Below are positions 34,690 through 43,386 of a stretch of DNA of 64,000 nt, in pieces. Position numbers and translations under genes: made by a program. The DNA is from Parabacteroides faecalis (GTDB lineage: Bacteria; Bacteroidota; Bacteroidia; Bacteroidales; Tannerellaceae): positions 1-64,000 of the forward strand of contig NZ_JAKZMM010000006.1 of NCBI RefSeq assembly GCF_022809355.1, given 5' to 3'. Within the stretch, counting starts at the first letter, position 1, and every line of letters begins with the position of its first letter. The notes beneath the pieces were generated by a model. That model saw only the letters and a program-made list of their open reading frames with translations. It was not told the origin of the DNA and made no database searches.

Positions 34690-36237
34690 ATGAACAGAAA
34701 ATATCCGATAGGCATTCAGAGTTTTGAGAATATCCGTAAGGAAGGATATTTGTATGTGGATAAGACCGCATTGATTTATCAGCTGGTTCAGACGGGAAAG
34801 TATTACTTCTTGAGCCGTCCCCGCCGTTTTGGAAAGAGTCTGTTGCTTTCAACCTTGCAGGCATACTATGAAGGGAAGAAAGAATTGTTCGATGGTTTGG
34901 CAATGGCTTCCTTGGAAAAGGACTGGAAAACTTACCCGGTATTACATTTGGATTTGAATGCCCGTCGGTATGAAGACGTTCATTCGCTGGTGGCTATTCT
35001 TAATCAACACTTGGAAAGTTGGGAAGCTGTTTATGGAGATGAGAAAAAAGATCGGGCTCCGGAAGAGCGTTTTGCTTATTTGATTGAGAAGATTTGTCGG
35101 GAAACAGGTCAGAAAGTTGTTGTCTTGATTGACGAATACGATAAGCCGATGCTACAGGCAATCCATAATAAAGAGCTTCAATCCAGTTATCGGAATATCC
35201 TGAAGGCATTTTATGGAGTACTGAAAAGCAAGGATGCTTATCTGCAGTTCGCGTTGCTGACTGGCGTAACGAAGTTCAGTAAAGTAAGCGTATTCAGTGA
35301 CTTGAATAATTTGATGGATATATCCATGGATAATCGTTATGCCGCTATTTGTGGTATCACAGAGCAGGAACTTGTGACGGATTTGGGAGAATATATACGC
35401 GATTTATCCGAAACCTTGCAGATGAGTTATGAGGATTTACTGCGGGAATTACAAGAACGTTATGATGGTTATCATTTTGTAGAAGATTCAGAAGGCTTAT
35501 ATAATCCGTTTAGTTTGTTGAATACTTTCGCCCGAAAGAAATTAGGCAATTACTGGTTCGAAACAGGAACACCAACATATCTGGTAGAATTATTGAAAGA
35601 GAATCATTATCCGTTGGAACATCTGACGTATGAGCAGGCAACAGCCGATACGTTGACCGGCATTGATACAGTAGATTCATCTCCGATTCCGGTACTTTAT
35701 CAGAGTGGTTACTTGACGATCAAAGATTATGATCCGGAATTTGAGACATATACATTGGGTTTCCCGAATAAGGAAGTGGAAGAAGGCTTCACCCGCTTCT
35801 TGTTGCCTTATTATGCGCATATCCGTTCGGGTAGTTCGGCTTTCCATATCGTGAACTTTGTCAAGGAAGTGCGCTCAGGGAATATAGACGGATTTATGAA
35901 ACGTCTTCAGAGTTTCTTCTCGGATACACCTTACGAGCTGGTACGTGACTTGGAATTGCATTACCAGAATGTTCTGTTCATCATCTTCCGTTTGGTAGGA
36001 TTTTATACCCAGGCCGAATACCATACATCGGAAGGTCGCGTAGATTTGGTTATCCGCACGGACCAGTTCATCTATGTGATGGAATTTAAGTTAGACGGCA
36101 CAGCGGAGGAAGCCTTGCAGCAGATAGAAGAAAAGCAGTATGCTTTGCCTTTCGTATCCGATTCGCGCCGCTTGTTCAAGGTAGGTGTGAACTTCAGCAA
36201 CGCGACTCGGAATATCGAGAAATGGTTGGTGAGATAA
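34690..36237 (+). CDS. AAA-ATPase-like and PD-(D/E)XK nuclease domain protein, copy 2
   Basis: A 515-residue tandem paralogue of the gene at 33083. Outside residues about 86-141 I count only a few differences, such as Gly to Glu in DLSGTLQ versus DLSETLQ and Ala to Val near residue 498. The variable block, between the P-loop and Walker B, includes HSLVAILNQHLESWEAVYG here versus DSLTSILNDTLCEWERLYG in copy 1. Walker and nuclease motifs are intact in both. Synonymous differences are scattered along the gene, so the duplication is not brand new, or conversion is partial. Confidence 0.85.
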   Translation: MNRKYPIGIQSFENIRKEGYLYVDKTALIYQLVQTGKYYFLSRPRRFGKSLLLSTLQAYYEGKKELFDGLAMASLEKDWKTYPVLHLDLNARRYEDVHSLVAILNQHLESWEAVYGDEKKDRAPEERFAYLIEKICRETGQKVVVLIDEYDKPMLQAIHNKELQSSYRNILKAFYGVLKSKDAYLQFALLTGVTKFSKVSVFSDLNNLMDISMDNRYAAICGITEQELVTDLGEYIRDLSETLQMSYEDLLRELQERYDGYHFVEDSEGLYNPFSLLNTFARKKLGNYWFETGTPTYLVELLKENHYPLEHLTYEQATADTLTGIDTVDSSPIPVLYQSGYLTIKDYDPEFETYTLGFPNKEVEEGFTRFLLPYYAHIRSGSSAFHIVNFVKEVRSGNIDGFMKRLQSFFSDTPYELVRDLELHYQNVLFIIFRLVGFYTQAEYHTSEGRVDLVIRTDQFIYVMEFKLDGTAEEALQQIEEKQYALPFVSDSRRLFKVGVNFSNATRNIEKWLVR

Positions 36238-36258
36238 TCGGCTCTTATCTGTTATCGG

Positions 36259-37062
36259 TTACTTCTTTTCGTGTTCCCGGATGAATTGCAGGAGTAATGG
36301 GAAGGAAGGTGCTGCCATGTTCCCATGATCATACCCGTCCAATTCATACAGTGTTACATCCGGATGTCCTAATAACTTGAATAAACGGTGGAAGAATGCC
36401 TGCTCTTCATATCTTCCGTACAGTTCCTTTTCCCTGTCTGCTGAGATAATCAGGATAGGCGGACAGTCTTTCCGTACATAGTAAAGCGGAGCTATCGAGT
36501 CGATCAAAGGTTGTAATGGTGGCATTCCCATGCGGCGCCGGGCTTCAAAGTGCGTAATGACTTGTCCGCTGAAGGGAATCAGTCCGGCGATTTGATCGGC
36601 ATCCTTTCCGTATTTCTTTAATAAGCTTTTATTCAATCCTACTAAATCGATCAGATAACCTCCGGCAGAATGACCGGATAAATAAATCTTTTGGGTACTT
36701 CCTCCGTATTGGCTAATGTGATCGAATGTCCAGCTGACGGCTAGTGTTGCGTCATCAATGATCTCCGGGATGGTTACTTTCGGCGACAAGCGGTATTCGA
36801 CACCTACAACGATCAGACCTTCTTTTAATAACGCTTCTGGTATTTCCCGTTTTCCTCCGGTCAGGCCACCTCCGTGAAACCAGACAACCACGGGTGCGTC
36901 CTTAGCATCTGACGGATAAGCAATATCTAGCCGGCACATCGAATCGGCATATGCGTCATTTGTCTGTCGGTAGGCAATGTTTCGTTCGTAACGATAATCG
37001 GCAGCGATTGCTTGCCAGGCACAAAGGCAGCTTAGAATAATAAACACAACAATTCTTTTCAT
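36259..37062 (-). CDS. Alpha/beta hydrolase, BD-FAE/acetyl-esterase-like
   Basis: A 267-residue secreted esterase. Signal peptide about 1-20 (MKRIVVFIILSCLCAWQAIA). Oxyanion-hole motif HGGG (VVVWFHGGGLTGGKR), nucleophile elbow GHSAGGY (Ser about 131), Asp in LIISADRE and His in GYDHGNM. This arrangement matches small carbohydrate or feruloyl esterases and kynurenine-formamidase-like proteins. The product probably removes acyl groups from glycan fragments in the periplasm. Divergent from ybeY, with which it shares a symmetrical promoter region. Confidence 0.85.
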   Translation of the reverse strand: MKRIVVFIILSCLCAWQAIAADYRYERNIAYRQTNDAYADSMCRLDIAYPSDAKDAPVVVWFHGGGLTGGKREIPEALLKEGLIVVGVEYRLSPKVTIPEIIDDATLAVSWTFDHISQYGGSTQKIYLSGHSAGGYLIDLVGLNKSLLKKYGKDADQIAGLIPFSGQVITHFEARRRMGMPPLQPLIDSIAPLYYVRKDCPPILIISADREKELYGRYEEQAFFHRLFKLLGHPDVTLYELDGYDHGNMAAPSFPLLLQFIREHEKK

Positions 37063-37083
37063 GATATTTTAAATTTCTGTTTC

Positions 37084-37125
37084 CTGCAAAGGTAGAGATA
37101 TTTGCTTACTTTCGTACCTTTGCAG
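37084..37125. promoter_or_regulatory. Symmetrical divergent promoter between the esterase gene and ybeY
   Basis: CTGCAAAGGTA (37084-37094) and TACCTTTGCAG (37115-37125) form a perfect 11-bp inverted repeat around 20 bp. Each arm holds a TACCTTTG -7 element pointing outward, one for each gene. Confidence 0.5.
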
Positions 37126-37143
37126 ACAATAAAATCAAGAGAT

Positions 37144-37575
37144 ATGGCAATAGCTTTTTATGCGGAAGATACTGAACTTCCGGCAATCAATAAACAGGCA
37201 GTGAGCGGTTGGGTGAGAGCTGTGGCTGCGACGTACGGCAAGAAAACGGGCGACATCAGTTATATTTTCTGTTCGGACGAAAAGATCCTGGAAGTCAACC
37301 GCCAGTATTTGCAACATGATTATTATACGGATATCATTACGTTCGATTATACGGAGGGAAACAAGATTTCCGGCGATTTGTTCATCAGCCTGGATACGGT
37401 CAAGACGAATGCCGAGGCTTTTCATACTTCATATAACGAGGAATTGCACCGGACTATTATCCACGGGATTCTGCATCTTTGCGGAATCAATGACAAAGGT
37501 CCGGGCGAACGGGAAATCATGGAGGCAAACGAAAATAAAGCCTTGGCGATTTTACCGGAAGAATGCAAGCAGTAA
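37144..37575 (+). CDS. ybeY: Endoribonuclease YbeY
   Basis: A 143-residue metal-dependent RNase needed for rRNA maturation and ribosome quality control. I use the ATG at 37144 (MAIAFYAED); the 14 upstream codons overlap the promoter. Motifs: YYTDIITFDY, GDLFISLDTV and the metal site HGILHLCGINDKGPGE. The third ligand position is Asp where many species have His (HGxLHLxGxDH); I believe this is common in Bacteroidota. Followed by a strong terminator. Confidence 0.93.
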   Translation: MAIAFYAEDTELPAINKQAVSGWVRAVAATYGKKTGDISYIFCSDEKILEVNRQYLQHDYYTDIITFDYTEGNKISGDLFISLDTVKTNAEAFHTSYNEELHRTIIHGILHLCGINDKGPGEREIMEANENKALAILPEECKQ

Positions 37576-37602
37576 CCTTATTCTCTCTACGTAATAAATC
37601 TG

Positions 37603-37646
37603 AAAACTCCCGATAGATAACTGAAATTCTACCGGGAGTTTTTTGT
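37603..37646 (+). terminator. Rho-independent terminator of ybeY
   Basis: AAAACTCCCG pairs with CGGGAGTTTT around a loop of about 20 nt, followed by a T-run. Confidence 0.75.
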
Positions 37647-37669
37647 GTTTCTCCTGAAGAATTCTTTAG

Positions 37670-37745
37670 TTCACGGCGTGAACTAAGTAATTCTCGTCGT
37701 GAACTACTTAATCCACGGCGAGAACTAAGTAATCCACGGCGTGGA
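37670..37745. repeat. Array of four dyads at 21-bp period
   Basis: Units start at 37670, 37691, 37712 and 37733: TTCACGGCGTGAA, TTCTCGTCGTGAA, TCCACGGCGAGAA and TCCACGGCGTGGA, joined by CTAAGTAA-like 8-bp spacers. The array is bounded by ATTCTTTA and TAAAGAAT, so the whole block is roughly palindromic. It lies between the 3' ends of ybeY and the kinase gene. A near-identical array is at 50881. Confidence 0.85.
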
Positions 37746-37818
37746 TTAAAGAATATCTGCCGGGAAAAGAAAGAATGGTTGCCTACCATTGAACGTTTAT
37801 GTACCGCCCTTCGGAAGT

Positions 37819-39087
37819 TTAGGGAAAGATGATTCGGAAACAGCAGCCCTGACCATTCTCGGAAGTTGCCGAGATACTGCCTCCATGCAGGGTAATGATT
37901 TGTTTACAGAGGCTGAGACCGATGCCTGAACCGCTTGGTTTGGTGGTGAAAAACGGGATGAAAATCCGTTCCAGTACGTCGGGCAGGATGCCTTCTCCGT
38001 TGTCTTGGATGATGAAGATCCGTTCTTTTCCGTTCGATTCAGCCAGGACTTGGATAGAAGGTTCGCTTACAGTGGCACAAGCCTCGCGGGCGTTCTTCAG
38101 CAAGTTCAGGAAGACTTGCTCCATTTGTGCTCGGTCGGCTTCCCATTCCAGTGATTCGTCGGTCAGCTGGAAGTGGATATATGGTTCCGGATTCAGGCGT
38201 TTCAGGTCGGCAAAGAACTCTTTGACGGAAATACGGACTTTAACCGGCGGAGCGATGCGGGTGAGTTTTCGGTAATTCTCAACAAACTCCAGCAGACCTT
38301 TGCTGCGACGGCGGATGATGTTCAAGCCTTGTTGCAGGTGCTGGCGGTTCCGGGTTTCTTCCGGAGACTCTTTACATCGTTCGCTTAAGGTCTCGGCCAA
38401 CGAGATAATGGGTGTAATGGAATTCATGATTTCATGCGTAAGAACACGGATCAGCTTTTGCCAGGCTTCCATCTCATTTCGTTCCAAAGTCGCGTGAATG
38501 TTCTTTAAACTGACAATCCATCGTTCACATCCTTGCAGATAAATACGGGTCACGTCGATGGATAAATCCAAAGGAAGGTTTTGCCGGGTATAATGGACTA
38601 CTGGCAATTGTTTCCGGATCGCCGTCAGAATCTCATCAGGTAGGAATGGCGAGGACGCCAATAACGTATCAGCAGCCCGGTTGGTCCAGTCTATCTTCCC
38701 TTGCTTATCGGCAACGAGGACGGCGGTATCGACTTTGTTCAACAGGCTTTCGTAATATTGTCTCTTGACTTCTTCGTTCAGCAATTGCTGGCGCAGCGAA
38801 CGAAGGGCTGCCGACAAATCGGTAGCCAGTTCCTGCATGGCTTTGTCTTTAAACGGGGCGTGAACCATTTGGGTTAAGTCGTGTTGCAACAGACAATCGA
38901 CCAGATAACGCCAAGACTTCACCTGCCGCATCTGCAGGATATAAAGCCGGATACTGATACTCACGATAGCCAATACGCTGAATACACTGCAAAAGAACCA
39001 TTCCTGCAGCAGACTGTAGGCAAGGAACAGAGCCGAAAGGAAAATTCCGGCGATGTGGAGCGCGATTGTCAGCGTATAGGTTTTCAT
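37819..39087 (-). CDS. Sensor histidine kinase, NtrY-like
   Basis: A 422-residue membrane kinase. Two transmembrane helices at about residues 7-25 and 31-51, with almost no periplasmic loop; a HAMP-like segment; a PAS domain about 110-200 (SLLNKVDTAVLVADKQGKIDWTNRAA); phosphoacceptor His in VLTHEIMNSITP (about 217); and a HATPase domain with QVFLNLLKNAREAC, DNGEGI and GSGIGLSL. The very short external loop suggests it senses a membrane or cytoplasmic signal. It overlaps the regulator gene upstream by 4 bp (ATGA), so they form one operon and a cognate pair. Confidence 0.92.
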   Translation of the reverse strand: MKTYTLTIALHIAGIFLSALFLAYSLLQEWFFCSVFSVLAIVSISIRLYILQMRQVKSWRYLVDCLLQHDLTQMVHAPFKDKAMQELATDLSAALRSLRQQLLNEEVKRQYYESLLNKVDTAVLVADKQGKIDWTNRAADTLLASSPFLPDEILTAIRKQLPVVHYTRQNLPLDLSIDVTRIYLQGCERWIVSLKNIHATLERNEMEAWQKLIRVLTHEIMNSITPIISLAETLSERCKESPEETRNRQHLQQGLNIIRRRSKGLLEFVENYRKLTRIAPPVKVRISVKEFFADLKRLNPEPYIHFQLTDESLEWEADRAQMEQVFLNLLKNAREACATVSEPSIQVLAESNGKERIFIIQDNGEGILPDVLERIFIPFFTTKPSGSGIGLSLCKQIITLHGGSISATSENGQGCCFRIIFP

Positions 39088-40450
39088 AAGCCTAACTTTT
39101 CGATTTTACGGTAAAGGGAGAAACGGGTGATTCCCAATAGCTCGGCGGCATAGGTCATATTGCCATTGCTTTGCCGCAAGGCTCGTTCGATGGTCTTTCG
39201 TTCTACCTGTTCCAGATTCAGTTCGTTGTCTTCGGGCTGTTTCCGCTCGTGTGTGGCCGGATACAACGGAAAATCGTTCGGACGCAACAGGCTGCTTTCG
39301 TTAAGGATTACGGCGCGTTCCAATACATGCTGTAGCTCGCGGACGTTACCTGGCCATTTGTATTTCATCAACTTGGCACTGGCATCCCGGCTGAAGCCTT
39401 TGATCTCTTTCTTGTATTTCCGGTTATAATGTTTCAGGAAATGCTCGGCCAACAACAGAATATCTTCACCCCGTTCGCGCAGCGGCGGAATGATCAGTCC
39501 AATGGTATTGATACGATAGAGCAAGTCTGACGGAAATTCCCTTCGGCTACCAGCTGATGCAGATTGGCATTGGTGGCACAAATCAGACGGACGTCGATCG
39601 GAATCGGTTCGACAGCTCCCAAACGTGTGATGTAACGCTTCTCTATCGCCGTCAGTAGTTTGGCTTGCATTGGCAACGACAGATTACCGATTTCATCGAG
39701 AAACAACGTACCGCCGGAAGCTGTTTCCATCCGTCCGGGTTTCGACTTGCGGGCATCGGTAAACGCTCCTTTCTCGTATCCGAACAGTTCGCTCTCGAAG
39801 AGTTGTTCCGGAATACTGCCCAGATCGATGGTAATGAAGGCATCGTCGCGCCGGGGAGAATAATATTTCAGTAATCGGGCCACCAGGTCTTTTCCGGTTC
39901 CGTTCTCGCCCGAGATAAGGATATTCGCATCCGTTTCAGAAAGCCGGGTAATCGTTTCTTTCACTTTCTGCATAGCCGGCGATTCACCGATCAGTTCCGG
40001 CAGATCAGGCTCTCCTTTCAAGGCATTCATTTGTGCTTGGAGGCGATCCACTTCTTTACGGGAATGGCTCAACTTGATAGCCGAAGAAAGCGTCGCCAAT
40101 AACTTCTCCGTTTCCCAGGGCTTGGATACAAAGTCGGTCGCTCCGGCTTTAATCGCCCTGACAGCCTTTTCCGTATCCGAATAAGCCGTCATGAAAATGA
40201 CAACCGCCTGCGGATCAATGTTCAGGATTTGTTCGAGACACTCAAAACCTTCCTGTCCGCTTACGGCATCACGCCTGAAGTTCATATCCAGCAAAACCAC
40301 ATCCGGCTGGAATGTTCGCATAAAGTGTTCGATACGCGCAGGCTGTGTGGTTACTTTGATCTTCTGCATATACGGTTCGAGCAGCATATTCAAAGCAAAC
40401 AGAACATCTTCGTTATCGTCGATAATCAATATTTTCCCTTTTTCTTCCAT
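39084..40450 (-). pseudogene. NtrC-family sigma-54 response regulator, frameshifted
   Basis: Two overlapping frames (39494-40450 and 39084-39581) form one regulator. Receiver 1-125 with Asp55 (VVLLDMN) and Lys110; AAA+ domain with Walker A GENGTGKD at 181-188, GAFTDA at 228-233 (contact with sigma-54), and Walker B GGTLFLDEIG at 246-255; Fis-type helix-turn-helix at the C-terminus (MTYAAELLGITRFSLYRKIE). The frame breaks around 39529-39531: after EGNF the sequence would read RSDLLYRI if one T were restored in CGTCAGAC on the minus strand. The truncated product would lack half the AAA+ domain and DNA binding. Either a real null mutation or a sequencing error. Confidence 0.88.
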
Positions 40451-40486
40451 ACAGGCAAAGATACAAGGAATACAAATACCTTGTGC

Positions 40487-40521
40487 GTGCGTTCCCGCAC
40501 GTTTTTTGTGCAGAATCGCAC
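40487..40521 (+). promoter_or_regulatory. Upstream activator sites before the tolC-like gene
   Basis: Two dyads, GTGCGTTCCCGCAC and GTGCAGAATCGCAC, both fit GTGC-N6-GCAC and are separated by GTTTTTT, giving 21 bp between centres. The site lies between the divergent regulator gene and the sigma-54 promoter at 40577. The same two-site design recurs at 51042 and 53598. Confidence 0.7.
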
Positions 40522-40576
40522 GGAGTTAATTCTCTCCTTTTTCTATATATCGCTATCATATAATAGGTTACGGGTA

Positions 40577-40592
40577 TGGCACGATATTTGAA
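40577..40592 (+). promoter_or_regulatory. Sigma-54 promoter of the tolC/adaptor/permease operon
   Basis: TGGCACG-N4-TTGAA; GG and GA are 10 bp apart, close to the -24/-12 consensus TGGCACG-N4-TTGCA. It is 28 bp before the ATG at 40620 and 55 bp after the activator dyads. Confidence 0.7.
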
Positions 40593-40619
40593 TTTGTGTT
40601 TGTGATAAATCGTGTCTAT

Positions 40620-42092
40620 ATGAAACTCTATCGGACTATACTTTTATTAAGCGGAAGCCTGTGGCTGACTTTGACAAGTATTGCTCAAGCCCAACATCAA
40701 TTGACTTTGAAGCAGTCGATTGAATTGGCGCAAGCCTATTCTCCGGAAGCGCAGGCGGCTGCACATACTTATCGGGCTGCTTATTGGAGTTACCGCTACT
40801 TTCGGGCCAATTATCTGCCGGGAGTCAGCTTAACCTCTTCGCCTTATCTGAACCGGCAGATTAATAAGGTAACACAACCCGACGGAACCGAACAGTTTAT
40901 CCGACAAAACCAATTGAGTACGGACCTAGCTCTCTCGATCAGTCAGAATATTTGGTTCACGGGTGGTAACTTGTTTATACAGACAGCTACGCAGCGGATG
41001 GATGAACTGACGACAAAAACGAAGGCTTATAATACGCAACCGATTACCATTGGTTACCGTCAGTCGCTTTTCGGTTATAATTCGTTGAAATGGGACCGGC
41101 GTATTGAGCCGGTACGTTTTCGGGAAGCCAAGAAAAGCTATGCGGAAACGTTGGAGCTGATTGCTTCTAAAACGTGTGATTTGTTTTTCAGTCTGGCAAC
41201 GGCGCAGGCAAACCTGCAAATAGCCAAGTCCAATTATGCTTCGGCAGATACATTATACCGGTATGCAAAAGGTCGGTATGAGATAGGAAGCATATCAGAG
41301 AATGAGATGTTGCAGCTGGAAGTAAACCGGCTGAATGAAGAAACGAATGTGATGAAGGCTCAGATAGAAGTAGAAGAAGCTGCCTTGACATTCCGTTCTT
41401 TTTTAGGTTTGCGGGAAGATGAGAATCTGGAAGTCCTTCCGAGTGTCGAAGATATTGTTGCGTTTGAAGTACCATTAGACCGTGCTTTGGAACTGGCGTA
41501 TGCGTATAGTCCGGAAATGGAAACTTATGAACGGATGCGACTGGAAAGTAAAAGTAATCTGGCAGCAGCTCGGGCTGAACGGGGACTAAAAGCCGATTTG
41601 TATTTGCAGTTTGGTCTTTCGCAGACCGGAGAAGAATTAAGGGCTTCCTATCGGAATCCGTTGAATCAGCAGTATGTGAGTCTTTCATTAGCCATTCCGA
41701 TTCTGGATTGGGGACGTGGAAAAGGAAAAGTCCGCGTAGCAAAGTCTCAAATGGAGCTGGTTGATACGCAAGTGGGCCAAGCCATGACCGACTTCGAACT
41801 GAATGTCCGGAAGATGGTGCGGCAGTTTAACTTGCAGGCGAAGCAAGTACAGGTAGCCCAGAAGACAGATGAAACAGCCCGTAAACGTTATGAAGTAGCC
41901 ATGAAGTTATACCTGATGGGAAAGTCGTCTATCCTGGATTTGAATGCCGCTACGACCGAAAAGGATGCTGCACAGCGTAATTATCTGTCGGCGATGAAAA
42001 CCTATTGGACATTGTATTATGGGTTGCGTAGTATGACGCAATATGATTTCCAACAGAATTGCCCGTTAAGTGAAAATTTACCCGAAATATAA
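40620..42092 (+). CDS. TolC-family outer membrane efflux protein
   Basis: A 490-residue outer-membrane channel. The ATG at 40620 gives a clear signal peptide (MKLYRTILLLSGSLWLTLTS...AQAQ). The family pattern is present in both halves: LTLKQSIELAQAYSPEAQAA and VPLDRALELAYAYSPEMETYE, long coiled-coil helices, and beta segments such as YVSLSLAIPILDWGRGKG. First gene after the sigma-54 promoter and 11 bp before the adaptor gene. It should form the exit duct of a tripartite ABC export system with the adaptor and permeases. Confidence 0.92.
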   Translation: MKLYRTILLLSGSLWLTLTSIAQAQHQLTLKQSIELAQAYSPEAQAAAHTYRAAYWSYRYFRANYLPGVSLTSSPYLNRQINKVTQPDGTEQFIRQNQLSTDLALSISQNIWFTGGNLFIQTATQRMDELTTKTKAYNTQPITIGYRQSLFGYNSLKWDRRIEPVRFREAKKSYAETLELIASKTCDLFFSLATAQANLQIAKSNYASADTLYRYAKGRYEIGSISENEMLQLEVNRLNEETNVMKAQIEVEEAALTFRSFLGLREDENLEVLPSVEDIVAFEVPLDRALELAYAYSPEMETYERMRLESKSNLAAARAERGLKADLYLQFGLSQTGEELRASYRNPLNQQYVSLSLAIPILDWGRGKGKVRVAKSQMELVDTQVGQAMTDFELNVRKMVRQFNLQAKQVQVAQKTDETARKRYEVAMKLYLMGKSSILDLNAATTEKDAAQRNYLSAMKTYWTLYYGLRSMTQYDFQQNCPLSENLPEI

Positions 42093-42103
42093 ACGAATCT
42101 CTT

Positions 42104-43351
42104 ATGGATATAAAACTAGAAAAGAAACCTTGGTACATACGTTACCGTTATTACTTGGCCGGAGCTTTCCTGGTATGCTGTGGCCTGATTTATGTGATTG
42201 TATTGGCTTCTGGTCCGAGACGGTTGCGGATTAACGCGGAACATATTCAGATAGAAGAAGTAAAACAAGCCGACTTTATGGAATATGTGGATGTAGAAGG
42301 CATTGTTCATCCGATTCTGACGATTATTGTCAATACGCGGGAAGCCGGAAATGTGGATCAGATCATCGGGGAAGAAGGCAGTTTGCTGGAGAAAGGTGAT
42401 ACGATTCTGACACTGACGAATCCGAATTTGATGCGCGAGATAGAAGACCAGCAGGATGAATGGGAGAAACAACGGATTTCGTATCAGGAGAAAGCCCTGG
42501 AGATGGAACAGAAGAGTCTGACTTTAAAGCAACAGACGTTGGAAGCCGAGTATGAATTGAATAAGATCCGGAAGAGTTTCTCGCTCGAAAAGGAAGAGTA
42601 TGCGATGGGAATCCGCAGTAAAGCCCAGCTGGAAGTATCGGAAGACGAGTATCGGTATAAGACGGAATCAACTCGCCTGAAGTTGAAAAGCCTTCAGAGT
42701 GATTCTTCCATGACGGTTATCCGGAAAGAGTTATTGCAAAACGATCGTGACCGGGAAGAAAAGAAGTTGATACGAAGTCGGCAACGGATTGAGGACTTGG
42801 TGGTCCGCTCTCCAATAGACGGGCAGCTGAGTTTCGTGAAAGTAACGCCCGGACAACAGGTGGCTGCCGGAGAGAATATCGCGGAAGTCAAGGTGATGGA
42901 TCAGTTTAAGATTCATACATCCCTCAGTGAATATTATATTGATCGGGTAACTACCGGTTTACCGGCTGCCATTACTTATCAGGGAAAACGTTATCCGTTG
43001 AAGATTAGTAAGGTGATTCCGGAAGTGAAAGATCGTCTCTTTGAAGTGGATTTGGTCTTTACCGGAGAAATGCCGGAGAATGTCCGACTGGGGAAAAGCT
43101 TCCGGGTGCAAATTGAATTAGGACAACCCGAGCAGGCGTTAGTCGTTCCACGTGGAAACTTTTATCAGCAAACCGGTGGGCAGTGGATTTATAAAGTCAA
43201 TGCCGACAAGACGCGGGCTGTAAAAGTTCCGGTAACTATTGGCCGGCAGAATCCTCGTCAATACGAGATCACAGAAGGATTACAACCCGGCGACTTGGTC
43301 ATTGTTTCCGGATACGATACCTTTGGTGAAGCAGAAGAGCTGGTGTTTTAG
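42104..43351 (+). CDS. HlyD/MacA-like periplasmic adaptor
   Basis: A 415-residue membrane-fusion protein. One N-terminal transmembrane helix (about residues 17-37), a lipoyl-like half (VNTREAGNVDQIIGEEGSLLEKGD), a long alpha-helical hairpin about residues 110-230 rich in Glu/Lys, the second lipoyl half (VRSPIDGQLSFVKVTPGQQVAAGENI), then beta-barrel and membrane-proximal domains. It links inner-membrane permeases to the TolC-like channel. Gap to the first permease gene is 35 bp. Confidence 0.92.
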   Translation: MDIKLEKKPWYIRYRYYLAGAFLVCCGLIYVIVLASGPRRLRINAEHIQIEEVKQADFMEYVDVEGIVHPILTIIVNTREAGNVDQIIGEEGSLLEKGDTILTLTNPNLMREIEDQQDEWEKQRISYQEKALEMEQKSLTLKQQTLEAEYELNKIRKSFSLEKEEYAMGIRSKAQLEVSEDEYRYKTESTRLKLKSLQSDSSMTVIRKELLQNDRDREEKKLIRSRQRIEDLVVRSPIDGQLSFVKVTPGQQVAAGENIAEVKVMDQFKIHTSLSEYYIDRVTTGLPAAITYQGKRYPLKISKVIPEVKDRLFEVDLVFTGEMPENVRLGKSFRVQIELGQPEQALVVPRGNFYQQTGGQWIYKVNADKTRAVKVPVTIGRQNPRQYEITEGLQPGDLVIVSGYDTFGEAEELVF

Positions 43352-43386
43352 ATGCCTATGTTATTGATGATAGAAATAAGAGATAT

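Noticed and set aside
37517-37789. 90-codon minus-strand frame with LSSRREL repeats
   Set aside because: The repeats come from the 21-bp dyad array (7 codons per unit), and the frame runs into ybeY antisense.
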